Shown here: positions 44,049 to 51,799 of the stretch, one piece after another
Position numbering within the stretch: position 1 is the stretch's first letter
Layout of the letters: every line of letters starts with the position of its first letter
NCBI RefSeq assembly: GCF_003347495.1
Contig: NZ_QCXY01000002.1
Coordinates: 682,001-746,000, forward strand
DNA: 64,000 bases
DNA from: Pleomorphovibrio marinus
Lineage (GTDB): Bacteria > Bacteroidota > Bacteroidia > Cytophagales > Cyclobacteriaceae
Direction of reading: 5' to 3'
Made by a program: the position numbers and the translations under genes
The notes under the pieces: model-generated
Told to the model about the DNA's origin: nothing
Databases searched by the model: none
Seen by the model: the letters and a program-made list of their open reading frames with translations, nothing else

Positions 44049-44376
44049 ATGTTTATAATTGATTTTCAATGGTCAGATGGAATCTCGCAATCTTTAATCA
44101 TCCCCCCGTGTGTCGCTTGCGTCATGCCCTGACTGCCGTCAGGACAGGCTCGATTTCATCTGTTTTTAATTTGTTTTTCAGCGGTCAGATGGAATGCCCA
44201 GATTAATCATCCCCCTGTGTGAGAATACTTTCTCATGGGCATTTCATGTGTTTAAAATTTGCTTTTCAAAGGCCATAGCTTCTCTCTTCCCGAAAGCTAT
44301 CGGGGTAATCTCTCATGCTGCCCCATAGATATAGGGGCATCTCTCGATGTGAGGATATCGTCATGCTCGACTTTAT
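44049..44376 (-). repeat. composite leader/hairpin repeat, array 3 (types C, B and A)
   Basis: Three units in tandem on the minus strand, with spacings of about 129 (C), 88 (B) and 111 (A) bases between unit starts at about 44376, 44247 and 44159. The last unit leads into the haloperoxidase ATG at 44048. Leaders repeat the core GACC-x2-TGAAAA-x-CAA-rich tract before each ATG. Unit B keeps the AAATGCCC/GGGCATT outer stem and has TGAGAA-AGTA-TTCTCA, a loop change compared with AGAA in the other copies. Unit C is divergent and starts with ATA instead of ATG. The remaining bases to 44481 hold no gene. Confidence 0.85.
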
Positions 44377-44481
44377 ATTATAGGTGATGATACTTTTTGC
44401 CTTTATAACGTAACAAATGTACCCAAAATTTCCCTTCATCTCCAATTTTACAAATTTTGGGGATTGAGCCAAGCACAAAAA

Positions 44482-45375
44482 TCAATAGTAGGAAGGTGTT
44501 TTGTAATTGTTCTCGGAAAGTAAGTAGGCTGACTCTTCCACCAGGGCAATTGCTCCAAGGATTGCAGAATCATCTAATTCCGACACATACACCCTAACAT
44601 TTTCGGAAATGGACTTATAGGGGAATTCCGAAAGGGTTTCTTTCATACTTTCTTCAAAATAAGGGAATGCTTTGCGAATGCTTCCCCCTATCACTATGGC
44701 CTCAGGTGAGTATGTAAACAATATTCTGTTGATTAGAAGACCCAGGTTTTTTCCATATTCCCTAAAACTCCCCAATGCATTCTCATCCCCTTTTTCTGCT
44801 GCTTTTGCGAGTTGCTTTGCACTTTCCCCATATTCGTTTTTAAAAAACTTGCTTGAACAATAATCCTCAAAGGTAGAGTCTTTGAAGGGTACACCTCCCC
44901 ATTCTCCTGCTCCACAGATATATCCGGTATAGAGGTGACCGTTGGCGATGATGCCTGTTCCGATACCCGTGCCCAGCGTAATACCCACAACGTGCCGGAG
45001 ATGCTTGATGGTGCCAAAACAAAACTCTCCCAAGGTAAAACAGTTGGCATCGTTATTTACCACTACGGGAACCTTGAACCGGTCCTCTAGAAAGGTCTTT
45101 AACCCTACCTTTTGAAAGGAGGGAATATTGGCCAGGTTATAGACGACACCTTGATCTGGATCCACCAAGCCCGGAATGCCAATTCCTATTGCCTTAAACT
45201 TATTAGGAAGATATGTTGCTATCTGGGCGGCGATGGTATCCAGGATGGCTTCCTGAGAATCTTTATATGGGGTTTTAATCTCTTTTCTTTCAAAAATTTT
45301 TCCCTTGTTGTTGAGGCCAGAACTGATTTTTGTGCCTCCAATGTCCAATCCCAAAACAATATCTTGCGTCGTCAT
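44482..45375 (-). CDS. ROK-family sugar kinase-like protein
   Basis: This 297-residue cytoplasmic protein has an N-terminal phosphate-binding loop LGLDIGGTKISSGL, the catalytic-type block VVVNNDANCFTLGE (the aspartate of the ND-A motif) near 113-126, and GITLGTGIGTGII (about 140-152). It lacks the CxCGxxGC zinc motif of most ROK proteins (GAGEWGGVPFKDSTFEDYCS instead), as some glucokinase-like and N-acetylhexosamine kinases do. It carries no helix-turn-helix, so it is an enzyme rather than a regulator. Its place next to nagB and a ROK repressor suggests phosphorylation of N-acetylglucosamine or glucosamine. Confidence 0.85.
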   Translation of the reverse strand: MTTQDIVLGLDIGGTKISSGLNNKGKIFERKEIKTPYKDSQEAILDTIAAQIATYLPNKFKAIGIGIPGLVDPDQGVVYNLANIPSFQKVGLKTFLEDRFKVPVVVNNDANCFTLGEFCFGTIKHLRHVVGITLGTGIGTGIIANGHLYTGYICGAGEWGGVPFKDSTFEDYCSSKFFKNEYGESAKQLAKAAEKGDENALGSFREYGKNLGLLINRILFTYSPEAIVIGGSIRKAFPYFEESMKETLSEFPYKSISENVRVYVSELDDSAILGAIALVEESAYLLSENNYKTPSYY

Positions 45376-45474
45376 CCAGTGTTATTTTTATGGCTGGTTT
45401 TTATAGGTTGATAAATTAGGCTCCAAGTATAATCAAATAGTGGCTTACTTTCACCCGATTTTATGTAAAAGGGA

Positions 45475-45504
45475 AAACTTCTGGCTGTTCACAGCCAGAA
45501 GTTT
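45475..45504 (-). terminator. intrinsic terminator after the NagB fusion gene
   Basis: A perfect 13-bp stem (AAACTTCTGGCTG with CAGCCAGAAGTTT) and a 4-base loop begin 32 bases after the nagB stop on the minus strand and run into TTCCCTTTT. This separates the nag operon from the ROK kinase gene. Confidence 0.85.
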
Positions 45505-45535
45505 AAAGTTACTTAACAGCTTTCTGCGCTTTGAC

Positions 45536-47863
45536 CTATAAAGCCCCTTCTGTTGATTTTTCCAACTCCCTAGCTTCTTTAAGGAATTCATCAACTCCCA
45601 TTTCCCTGAAGAAGATTAGCCCATGACTGGATCTTACCCTTGCAGTTTCATGCTGGTAGAAGTAGTTTTTGCCCAACAATAATTGAACATCACTCAATTG
45701 GTTTACCCAGGTGATCCTGGCCAGGGTGCTGAATTTGCCGTTATGGGCATAACTAGGGAAGGAAGCATTTACCTGACTGAGATAGCAGTTGGCAAAGGAA
45801 TCCTCCATGACAGACATGTCCCCAAGGGACACAGGAACGATAACATTGGATTCGGCGGCATCGAATTTAAACCAAACGTTTCGATAACCAATAATCTTGA
45901 ATTTGCTCAAATCCTCTTCCTCACTCCATTGTCTTACGGCTTCTGCGGTAGCCTGCAAGACTTTATAATGCGTATCCGGACCGCTTCCCTCAGGATCCAG
46001 CGTAAGACTGAGCTTGGTGGGCTTGATGTCCCGGAGCATATTGAGGATGGGTTCCACGTCACGCTTCTTGTCGGGTTGTTCCGTGAAAATGTCCCCGGTG
46101 TAGAACCCCAACCTGAGGTGATGTACGTTCTTTACCTGGACCCCAAAATGCGCCCAAACCAATTCCTCTTCAAATTCCCGAATCATTCCCTTCAGGGTTT
46201 GGATGTTTTTCGGGTTCTTTTCGCCATCATAGGAGTTTTTGAGGACCGTGATGATCTCGTTGATCTGATCGCGGAGCTCCATGGTGCTTTTTATCCCAAA
46301 GATAAAGACGATGGCCCTGACTACCCTGTGGCATAAGCCCCTTATTCTCTCCTCGGCATTTTCGGATGCCACATTGGTAAGATAGTGATATACGTCCTTG
46401 TCCATCTTCAGCTTGTAGCCGGATTGGAAAAAATCGTCGAATTTCACCATTTGTATCCGCCCTTCATCCAAGAACCGCTTGGTGTTTTTGAGGGTATCTA
46501 TCACAAATGTGTTAGTCACAGCAGTGAACCCTGAGGTCAAAACAGAGAAATGAGCGGAGTTGCTGTTTTCATGGAGCTGCCGGGTTATATGTGGCAAAAT
46601 CCCAAGAGATATGTCGTCATGATGGGGGCCTGTATGAAGTAGCACTTGGTTTTTCTCCTCTGCCAGCCCCTTGTCCAGCTTTTTGGAAATACTTGCTATA
46701 ACCTCCTGGACCGTATTTTCATTCAAACCAGGAATTTGGGCAGTGTATTTGTCGTTTTTCAGATCCTCTAAGGTTAGCCTGTGACCATATTTGCCCAGTT
46801 TTTTGCACAATTCCATCACGGATCTTTCCGTTTTTATGGCCGACCACTCACCCTTCGCATAAAAAGCATCTACGCTGTCTTCCAGTTTTGATGCAGCACC
46901 CTTGGTGAGGTAGAATCTCCCGTTTTTTAGTTTTTGCAAAACCGTTGCCGGATAAACGTTAGTCATATCCTTCTCCAAGGAGTTTTTCACGATGGGAGCT
47001 TTTGCTTCCCCTGCTGCAATAATGATGGAAACTGCATCTGGATTGTGTACAATGGTGTCCAGTCCAATAGTGATCACCAGTCGGTTGGCGGAGATCTCAA
47101 TTCCTCCTAAGTCCCCTGCCGCTACAGCCTGGGTTTCAAAATTGGTTTCAGTGAGCCTGGTGGTGGAGAAGAGGTCGGATCCCCTCGTGTTGAAGGCTAT
47201 GTGCCCATCTGGCCCTATACCCCCAAGGAAAAAGCCTATTCCTCCCTTTTCCCTTATCTTGGACTCGTAATCGGAACACCATTTGTCGATTAAATAAATG
47301 GACTCCTGCTGCAATTTTTCTGCTTCGGTATTGGCTTCCCTAAATCTCAAGGTTAGGTCCACCTTCAAATCTGGGAAGACCTCCCTATAATTCTTGCCTT
47401 GTGCCAAGGGAATTCCGTCAGAGTTTATCAACAGGGCTTTTGAGGGGTCTAGCCCGAAGCCCTCTATATAAAACTTGTTGACATAATGGTAAAAGCTGTT
47501 CTTTTGGGAGGAAGAGATGGGATAGAATTCATCAATTTGAACAAATTGAAGTCCTTTTAAGACAGGCTTTTTGACTTTGCCCAAACCGAATTTCTCCCTG
47601 ATTTCCAAGCCTTTTTTCTTGTCCCAGTTCTCCAAGAGAAATTGGGTCCATTTGATGAAATACTCAGGGGTTTTTCCCGTAGGTAAGCTGATCACGCCAT
47701 CGGGGTTTTCCGCAGCCCATTCCAAAAATCTGCAAGCCGTCATTAACCCAAGTTTGGGGAAATTATCTACCACTAAATAAGGGATCTTTGTGGTGATTTT
47801 CTCCACACCTGAATCCCTCAGGAATGCCTCTTCTGTAGCTGATAAAGGATAGTTTTCTAACAT
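45536..47863 (-). CDS. nagB: glucosamine-6-phosphate deaminase fused to a PIG-L/LmbE-like domain
   Basis: This is a 775-residue fusion. The N-terminal NagB/RpiA-fold domain (about 1-340) has the sugar-phosphate loop LPTGKTP near 60-66, DEFYPIS at 111-117 (catalytic aspartate region) and GIGPDGHIAFN at 215-225. Together they convert glucosamine-6-phosphate to fructose-6-phosphate and ammonia. From about 400 a PIG-L/LmbE-type deacetylase domain follows, with the metal motif HHDD at 414-417. A single protein could thus deacetylate and deaminate N-acetylglucosamine-6-phosphate, taking the place of a separate NagA. Similar long NagB proteins are known in Bacteroidota. It lies 39 bases after the ROK repressor stop, with its own terminator downstream. 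Confidence 0.88.
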   Translation of the reverse strand: MLENYPLSATEEAFLRDSGVEKITTKIPYLVVDNFPKLGLMTACRFLEWAAENPDGVISLPTGKTPEYFIKWTQFLLENWDKKKGLEIREKFGLGKVKKPVLKGLQFVQIDEFYPISSSQKNSFYHYVNKFYIEGFGLDPSKALLINSDGIPLAQGKNYREVFPDLKVDLTLRFREANTEAEKLQQESIYLIDKWCSDYESKIREKGGIGFFLGGIGPDGHIAFNTRGSDLFSTTRLTETNFETQAVAAGDLGGIEISANRLVITIGLDTIVHNPDAVSIIIAAGEAKAPIVKNSLEKDMTNVYPATVLQKLKNGRFYLTKGAASKLEDSVDAFYAKGEWSAIKTERSVMELCKKLGKYGHRLTLEDLKNDKYTAQIPGLNENTVQEVIASISKKLDKGLAEEKNQVLLHTGPHHDDISLGILPHITRQLHENSNSAHFSVLTSGFTAVTNTFVIDTLKNTKRFLDEGRIQMVKFDDFFQSGYKLKMDKDVYHYLTNVASENAEERIRGLCHRVVRAIVFIFGIKSTMELRDQINEIITVLKNSYDGEKNPKNIQTLKGMIREFEEELVWAHFGVQVKNVHHLRLGFYTGDIFTEQPDKKRDVEPILNMLRDIKPTKLSLTLDPEGSGPDTHYKVLQATAEAVRQWSEEEDLSKFKIIGYRNVWFKFDAAESNVIVPVSLGDMSVMEDSFANCYLSQVNASFPSYAHNGKFSTLARITWVNQLSDVQLLLGKNYFYQHETARVRSSHGLIFFREMGVDEFLKEARELEKSTEGAL

Positions 47864-47902
47864 AATGGGATGATGTATATTTTTATTTTTATGCGGTTTT
47901 AA

Positions 47903-49159
47903 TTAGTTATAATTGATGGTTTCCTCAAAGATATACTCATTCACTATGGCAACAGACCCCATCAAACCCACTTCTTTTCCTAATTTCGAAAGGTGGATCT
48001 CGGATTTCTCCCTGAGTTTTGCCATGCTGTAAATATTGAGGGCCTGCTGTATTGGAGTGGTAATGTATTGGTTGGCTTCTGCTATTGCTCCGCCCAAGAT
48101 TATTAATTCAGGATTAAGCAGCTGGATGAGAATGGCGATGCCCCGGCCCAGGTCAAGACCCACGTCCGACAAAATGCTTATGGCCCTTTGGTCACCTGCA
48201 ATGGCTGCCTCCACTACCGTGGAAGGATCCAGGTTTTGTCCATTTTCCTTGGCCATCCTAGCCAGAATGGATTCCTGATCCAAGGCAATCGCATCTTTAG
48301 CAAGCCTCACTACTGCGGTGCCGGAGGCTACGGATTCCAAACAGCCCCTTTTGCCACAAGAACAACTTATTTCTTTGCTATCGAAAAGAGGGGAATGACT
48401 GAATTCGCCTGCGAATCCGGAGTACCCCCGGTACAGCTTTTCGTCAATGATGATACCGAGCCCTATTCCCCAGTCCACAAATATCCCAAGCACATTCTTG
48501 AATTCCTTTTCTTGGCCAAAGCGGAATTCTGCCAGCGTCTTGGCCCTAGCGTCGTTTTCTATAAATACCCGTCTCCCAAATTTCTTTTCCAATTGTTCCT
48601 TGAGGCTTTTTTTTCCTGGCTTAAGGTAGGTATGGTTTATTCCGGCTAAACCATCTACCAAACCGGGCATGGAAATCCCCACAGCTATCACTTTTTCCTC
48701 AGGAATACCTGACGCTTTTAGGCACTCTATGGCAAAAGTATGAATGGTATCTATGGTTTTGGCTTCATTGTTCAATGGAATCTTTTTGGTTTTTATCTCA
48801 GACACCCTTTGGTTCTTGGTGTTGTAAATCGCCACTCTGGTGAGATACTTGCTCAGGTCTACGGCCATGATGTAAAAAGAATCTGGGGCCAAGCCATAGA
48901 GATCCGGTTTACGTCCTCCCTGCGATTGCCCCCTTCCTTCCTTAATCACAAGCTTTTCCTCCAATAGGTCTGCAAGCAATAAATTGGCGGTGGGCAAACT
49001 TATTCCCACCAGTTGGCAGATGTTACTCGCGGTGTTGCTCCCTCCAATGTATAATTCCTTGATAATTTTGATCTTGTTGACGTAGTTTTTGATTTCAACT
49101 ACTCCCTCTTTCTTTTCCAGTACTGATATAGGGTTGATGAGATGCATGGCCTCTGGCAT
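47903..49159 (-). CDS. ROK-family transcriptional regulator (NagC/Mlc-type)
   Basis: This 418-residue DNA-binding protein has an N-terminal winged helix (about 30-90; NTASNICQLVGISLPTANLL with LLADLLEEKLVIKEG). The sugar-kinase-like ROK domain (about 95-418) includes VFIENDARAKTLAEFRFG (the ND-A block), GIFVDWGIGLGIIIDEKLY and the zinc motif CSCGKRGCLE near 270. It probably responds to an amino-sugar phosphate or GlcNAc, as NagC does. It is the first gene of the nag operon, diverges from the glycosylasparaginase gene, and has TTAGATAATT-type sites on both sides of the shared 245-base region. Confidence 0.9.
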   Translation of the reverse strand: MPEAMHLINPISVLEKKEGVVEIKNYVNKIKIIKELYIGGSNTASNICQLVGISLPTANLLLADLLEEKLVIKEGRGQSQGGRKPDLYGLAPDSFYIMAVDLSKYLTRVAIYNTKNQRVSEIKTKKIPLNNEAKTIDTIHTFAIECLKASGIPEEKVIAVGISMPGLVDGLAGINHTYLKPGKKSLKEQLEKKFGRRVFIENDARAKTLAEFRFGQEKEFKNVLGIFVDWGIGLGIIIDEKLYRGYSGFAGEFSHSPLFDSKEISCSCGKRGCLESVASGTAVVRLAKDAIALDQESILARMAKENGQNLDPSTVVEAAIAGDQRAISILSDVGLDLGRGIAILIQLLNPELIILGGAIAEANQYITTPIQQALNIYSMAKLREKSEIHLSKLGKEVGLMGSVAIVNEYIFEETINYN

Positions 49160-49185
49160 AGGGGTGCAAGTTAGTAAAATTTTTT

Positions 49186-49198
49186 ATTAATTATCTAA
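49186..49198. promoter_or_regulatory. operator-like half-site near the ROK repressor start
   Basis: ATTAATTATCTAA (49186-49198) contains the same TTAGATAATT core (minus-strand reading) as the full palindrome at 49310-49327. It lies 27-39 bases upstream of the repressor start, suggesting autoregulation. Confidence 0.35.
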
Positions 49199-49309
49199 CA
49201 CTTATTTAAAAATTTCTCTAAGGCGGATACCTTTGTTTTTGTATTCGCCTTTTTACCATTCAAGATTAAGAGAAACCAAGGATATTTTCCGTAATTAAAA
49301 TTTAAGATA

Positions 49310-49327
49310 TTTAGAAAATTATCTAAA
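49310..49327. promoter_or_regulatory. palindromic operator for the divergent ROK repressor / glycosylasparaginase genes
   Basis: TTTAGAAAATTATCTAAA is an 18-base inverted repeat (TTTAGA...TCTAAA), AT-rich as ROK-regulator operators are. It lies 78 bases before the glycosylasparaginase start and 150 bases from the repressor start. The sequence is observed; binding by the adjacent ROK protein is inferred. Confidence 0.5.
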
Positions 49328-49404
49328 GGCAAATGATTATTAAAAAAAAATTATATTAGTTTGTCCTTGTAAATTGTAGTTTCCTCATATAATCCAAATC
49401 CGTA

Positions 49405-50382
49405 ATGAAAGGTAGAAGAAAATTTTTAAAAAAATCCCTGCTCAGCACCTCATTGTTGCTTCCCATCGCTTCCCACACCAAACCTATTTTTCGGGAGTAC
49501 CCTGCAGGGGTCAAACCTATGATTCTCTCCACTTGGAACCATGGTATGCCTGCCAATGACAAAGCCTGGCAGGTCTTGTCGGAAACGGGGAACATTGTGG
49601 ATGCAGTGGAGGAAGGAGTAAAGGTCACCGAAATCGACCTGGATAACCTTTCCGTAGGATTGCAGGGATTGCCGGATAGGGAGGGCATCGTAACGCTTGA
49701 TGCCTCCATCATGAAGGGAACTGGAGAATGCGGCTCTGTGGCATTTGTGAGGCAGGTAAAACACCCCATTACCTTAGCTCGAAAAGTCATGGAAAACACC
49801 CCACATGTAATGTTGGCAGGGGAGGGAGCAAGGCAGTTTGCAATCAAGGAGGGTATTCCTTTGGAGGAGGAAGTGCTGTCTCGGAAGGCGGAAAAAGCCT
49901 ATCAAGAATGGAAAAAGAAAGCCAATTATCAACCCATTATAAACATAGAAAACCACGATACCATTGGAATGATTGGTATCGATGCTGAAGGAAAGATGGC
50001 GGGTTCATGTACCACTAGTGGCTTGGCCTATAAAATGCACGGCAGGGTGGGGGACAGCCCTATTATTGGTGCAGGCCTATATGTGGACGATGAGGTGGGT
50101 GCCGCAACGGCCACAGGATTGGGAGAAGCGGTAATCCGCATCTGTGGTGCATTTCTTATTGTGGAATTGATGAGACAAGGATGGACCCCACAGGAAGCCT
50201 GCGAGGAGGCCGTAAGGAGAATGATCCAGAAACATCCGGACATTGCTGATATACAGGCTGGATTTTTGGCTATCAACAAGGAGGGTGAACATGGGGCCTA
50301 CGCTGTGCAGCCTGGGTTTAATTATGCCAAACACAGCACCAACGAAAAAATATTGATTGATGCTAAAAGCAGCTTCAAATGA
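49405..50382 (+). CDS. N4-(beta-N-acetylglucosaminyl)-L-asparaginase (glycosylasparaginase)
   Basis: This 325-residue N-terminal-nucleophile hydrolase cleaves the bond between asparagine and N-acetylglucosamine in N-glycan remnants. The precursor would self-cut before T186 in the motif ENHDTIGMIGID (183-194). GRVGDSPIIGAGLYVDDEVG (213-232) and ATGLGEAVIRICGAF are also diagnostic. The N-terminus MKGRRKFLKKS with a hydrophobic stretch resembles a Tat or Sec signal, so the enzyme is probably exported to the periplasm. It diverges from the ROK repressor and overlaps cutC by 4 bases, so it heads a two-gene operon for glycoasparagine use. Confidence 0.9.
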   Translation: MKGRRKFLKKSLLSTSLLLPIASHTKPIFREYPAGVKPMILSTWNHGMPANDKAWQVLSETGNIVDAVEEGVKVTEIDLDNLSVGLQGLPDREGIVTLDASIMKGTGECGSVAFVRQVKHPITLARKVMENTPHVMLAGEGARQFAIKEGIPLEEEVLSRKAEKAYQEWKKKANYQPIINIENHDTIGMIGIDAEGKMAGSCTTSGLAYKMHGRVGDSPIIGAGLYVDDEVGAATATGLGEAVIRICGAFLIVELMRQGWTPQEACEEAVRRMIQKHPDIADIQAGFLAINKEGEHGAYAVQPGFNYAKHSTNEKILIDAKSSFK

Positions 50383-51125
50383 GTAGAAAAATTATCATGG
50401 AGACGCCTGTTTATACCGCAGAGGCAGCGATAGCTGCCCAGGAGGCCGGGGTGGACAGGATTGAACTTTGTGCGGATTACGGGGAGGGGGGTACCACGCC
50501 TAGCCTTGGGCTTCTTACGGTATTGAAGAAAACCTTGCACATACCTATTTTTGTAATGGTTAGACCCAGGGGCGGGGATTTCATTTACAGTGAATTGGAG
50601 TTAAGAGTGATGAAAGAAGACCTTACCTTGATGAAGGAAAAGGGTGCAGATGGATTTGTTTTCGGGGTGCTGAACCGGGATGGCAGAGTGAACATGGAAG
50701 TTTGTAAAGAGCTTGTGGGGCTTGCCGCGCCATTGCCCTGTACCTTTCACCGTGCCATAGATGTTTCCTTGGATATAGAAGAGGCACTTGAACAAGTTAT
50801 AACCTGTGGATTCAAGAGGATTCTGAGTTCTGGTGGCAAGCAAACGGTAGGAGAGGGCATAACCAAACTTCTGAGCATGTATGAAAGGGCTGCGGACAGG
50901 ATCCTCATAATGCCGGGTGGGGGAATGGAACCGAAGTGGATTCCGGTCTTTCTCGAAAAAGGCAATCTCCGGGAGTTTCATGCCAGTTGCAAAAGTTGCA
51001 GACCCAGTAGTTCCGATTTTATACACCCGGAAGTGAGGCTATCCACATCTGGGGAATTCGTCCCTCAGATTTGGACAGTGGACAAGCAGAAGGTCCATGC
51101 CTTTAAACACGCCCTTTATCAATAG
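50379..51125 (+). CDS. cutC: CutC-family TIM-barrel protein
   Basis: This 248-residue protein matches the CutC family along its length: METPVYTAEAAIAAQEAGVD, IELCADYGEGGTTPSLGLL, IFVMVRPRGGDFIYSELEL, GVLNRDGRVN, PCTFHRAIDV, ILSSGGKQTVGEG and EFHASCKSCRPS. The name comes from an E. coli copper-tolerance phenotype, but the fold is an enzyme-like TIM barrel and a copper role is doubtful. Translation is coupled to glycosylasparaginase (ATGA overlap), which points to a part in sugar or amino-sugar breakdown. No copper genes lie nearby. The assignment to the family is firm; the function is inferred only from position. Confidence 0.9.
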   Translation: MSRKIIMETPVYTAEAAIAAQEAGVDRIELCADYGEGGTTPSLGLLTVLKKTLHIPIFVMVRPRGGDFIYSELELRVMKEDLTLMKEKGADGFVFGVLNRDGRVNMEVCKELVGLAAPLPCTFHRAIDVSLDIEEALEQVITCGFKRILSSGGKQTVGEGITKLLSMYERAADRILIMPGGGMEPKWIPVFLEKGNLREFHASCKSCRPSSSDFIHPEVRLSTSGEFVPQIWTVDKQKVHAFKHALYQ

Positions 51126-51182
51126 CCTATCCAATCTCTAAAATAAGTGGTTTATTGGTAGTAAAAGGATTAAATTCCTGTA

Positions 51183-51190
51183 TATTTTTG
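51183..51190 (+). promoter_or_regulatory. -7 box of the CBS-protein gene
   Basis: TATTTTTG fits TAnnTTTG and lies 54 bases before the ATG at 51245. A TTGG at 51155-51158 is the nearest -33 candidate, slightly too far upstream. Confidence 0.35.
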
Positions 51191-51244
51191 TTTTTTCCAA
51201 TAAAAATCATTACATTTTTCATCCAAACATAAACCCTATATACC

Positions 51245-51709
51245 ATGGTTAAAAGTTTCCAAGGGGTAAGAGAGGCCCCAGTTAAACATTCATCCGACCA
51301 AGCCATTCAGGTGAGGGATCACATGACAACAAACCTAATCACCTTCCATCCAGAGGATACCATAGATCATGTAATCAATGTCTTGACGAAAAAAAAGATA
51401 TCCGGTGCCCCGGTAGTGGATGCAGAAGGAATGCTGGTGGGTATGATTTCCGAGGGGGATTGCTTGAAGGAAATCATAAGGGGCCAATACAACAACACCC
51501 CAAACTTTCCGGCCCCTGTGTCGGATTATATGACAAAAGAAGTCATCACTATGAGCCCGGAGCTGACGATTTTTGATGCTGCCCACCAGTTTTTGGAATT
51601 AAAAATCAGAAGGTTTCCCGTAATAAAAGATGGACAATTACTGGGACAGATCAGCGTGAGTGACATAGTGCGTGCTATCCCTTCTCTCAAGGCGTCCACC
51701 TGGAGATAA
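51245..51709 (+). CDS. CBS-pair domain protein
   Basis: This 154-residue cytoplasmic protein is made of two CBS motifs, about 20-75 (VRDHMTTNLITFHPEDTIDH, GAPVVDAEGMLVGMISEGD) and about 90-150 (VSDYMTKEVITMSPELTIFD, RRFPVIKDGQLLGQISVSD). Such stand-alone pairs bind adenosyl nucleotides and signal energy state to partners that are not obvious here. It is transcribed alone. The following minus-strand gene ends 46 bases away. Confidence 0.9.
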   Translation: MVKSFQGVREAPVKHSSDQAIQVRDHMTTNLITFHPEDTIDHVINVLTKKKISGAPVVDAEGMLVGMISEGDCLKEIIRGQYNNTPNFPAPVSDYMTKEVITMSPELTIFDAAHQFLELKIRRFPVIKDGQLLGQISVSDIVRAIPSLKASTWR

Positions 51710-51739
51710 GTATACGAATTTTTTGATTGGCAATTGTTC

Positions 51740-51799
51740 AAAAAAAGTGGATGGGCTAGATATATCCCACAACGAGATATATCAATGTTCCCATCCACT
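51740..51799 (-). terminator. intrinsic terminator overlapping the 3' end of the YdcF-like gene
   Basis: A 10-bp stem AGTGGATGGG/CCCATCCACT (51746-51755 and 51790-51799) encloses a second small inverted repeat GATATATC...GATATATC. On the minus strand a run of seven T follows. One arm is coding sequence for the C-terminus (Glu-Trp-Met-Gly), so the terminator begins inside the gene at 51756-52526. Confidence 0.8.

Noticed and set aside
44049-44376. Possible tRNA or riboswitch cluster in the folded repeat units
   Set aside because: The cloverleaf-like fold has no tRNA T-loop or CCA context, and no known riboswitch core was recognised.
44266-44478. 70-codon minus-strand frame
   Set aside because: It lies largely within repeat array 3, unit C; its codons follow the hairpins.
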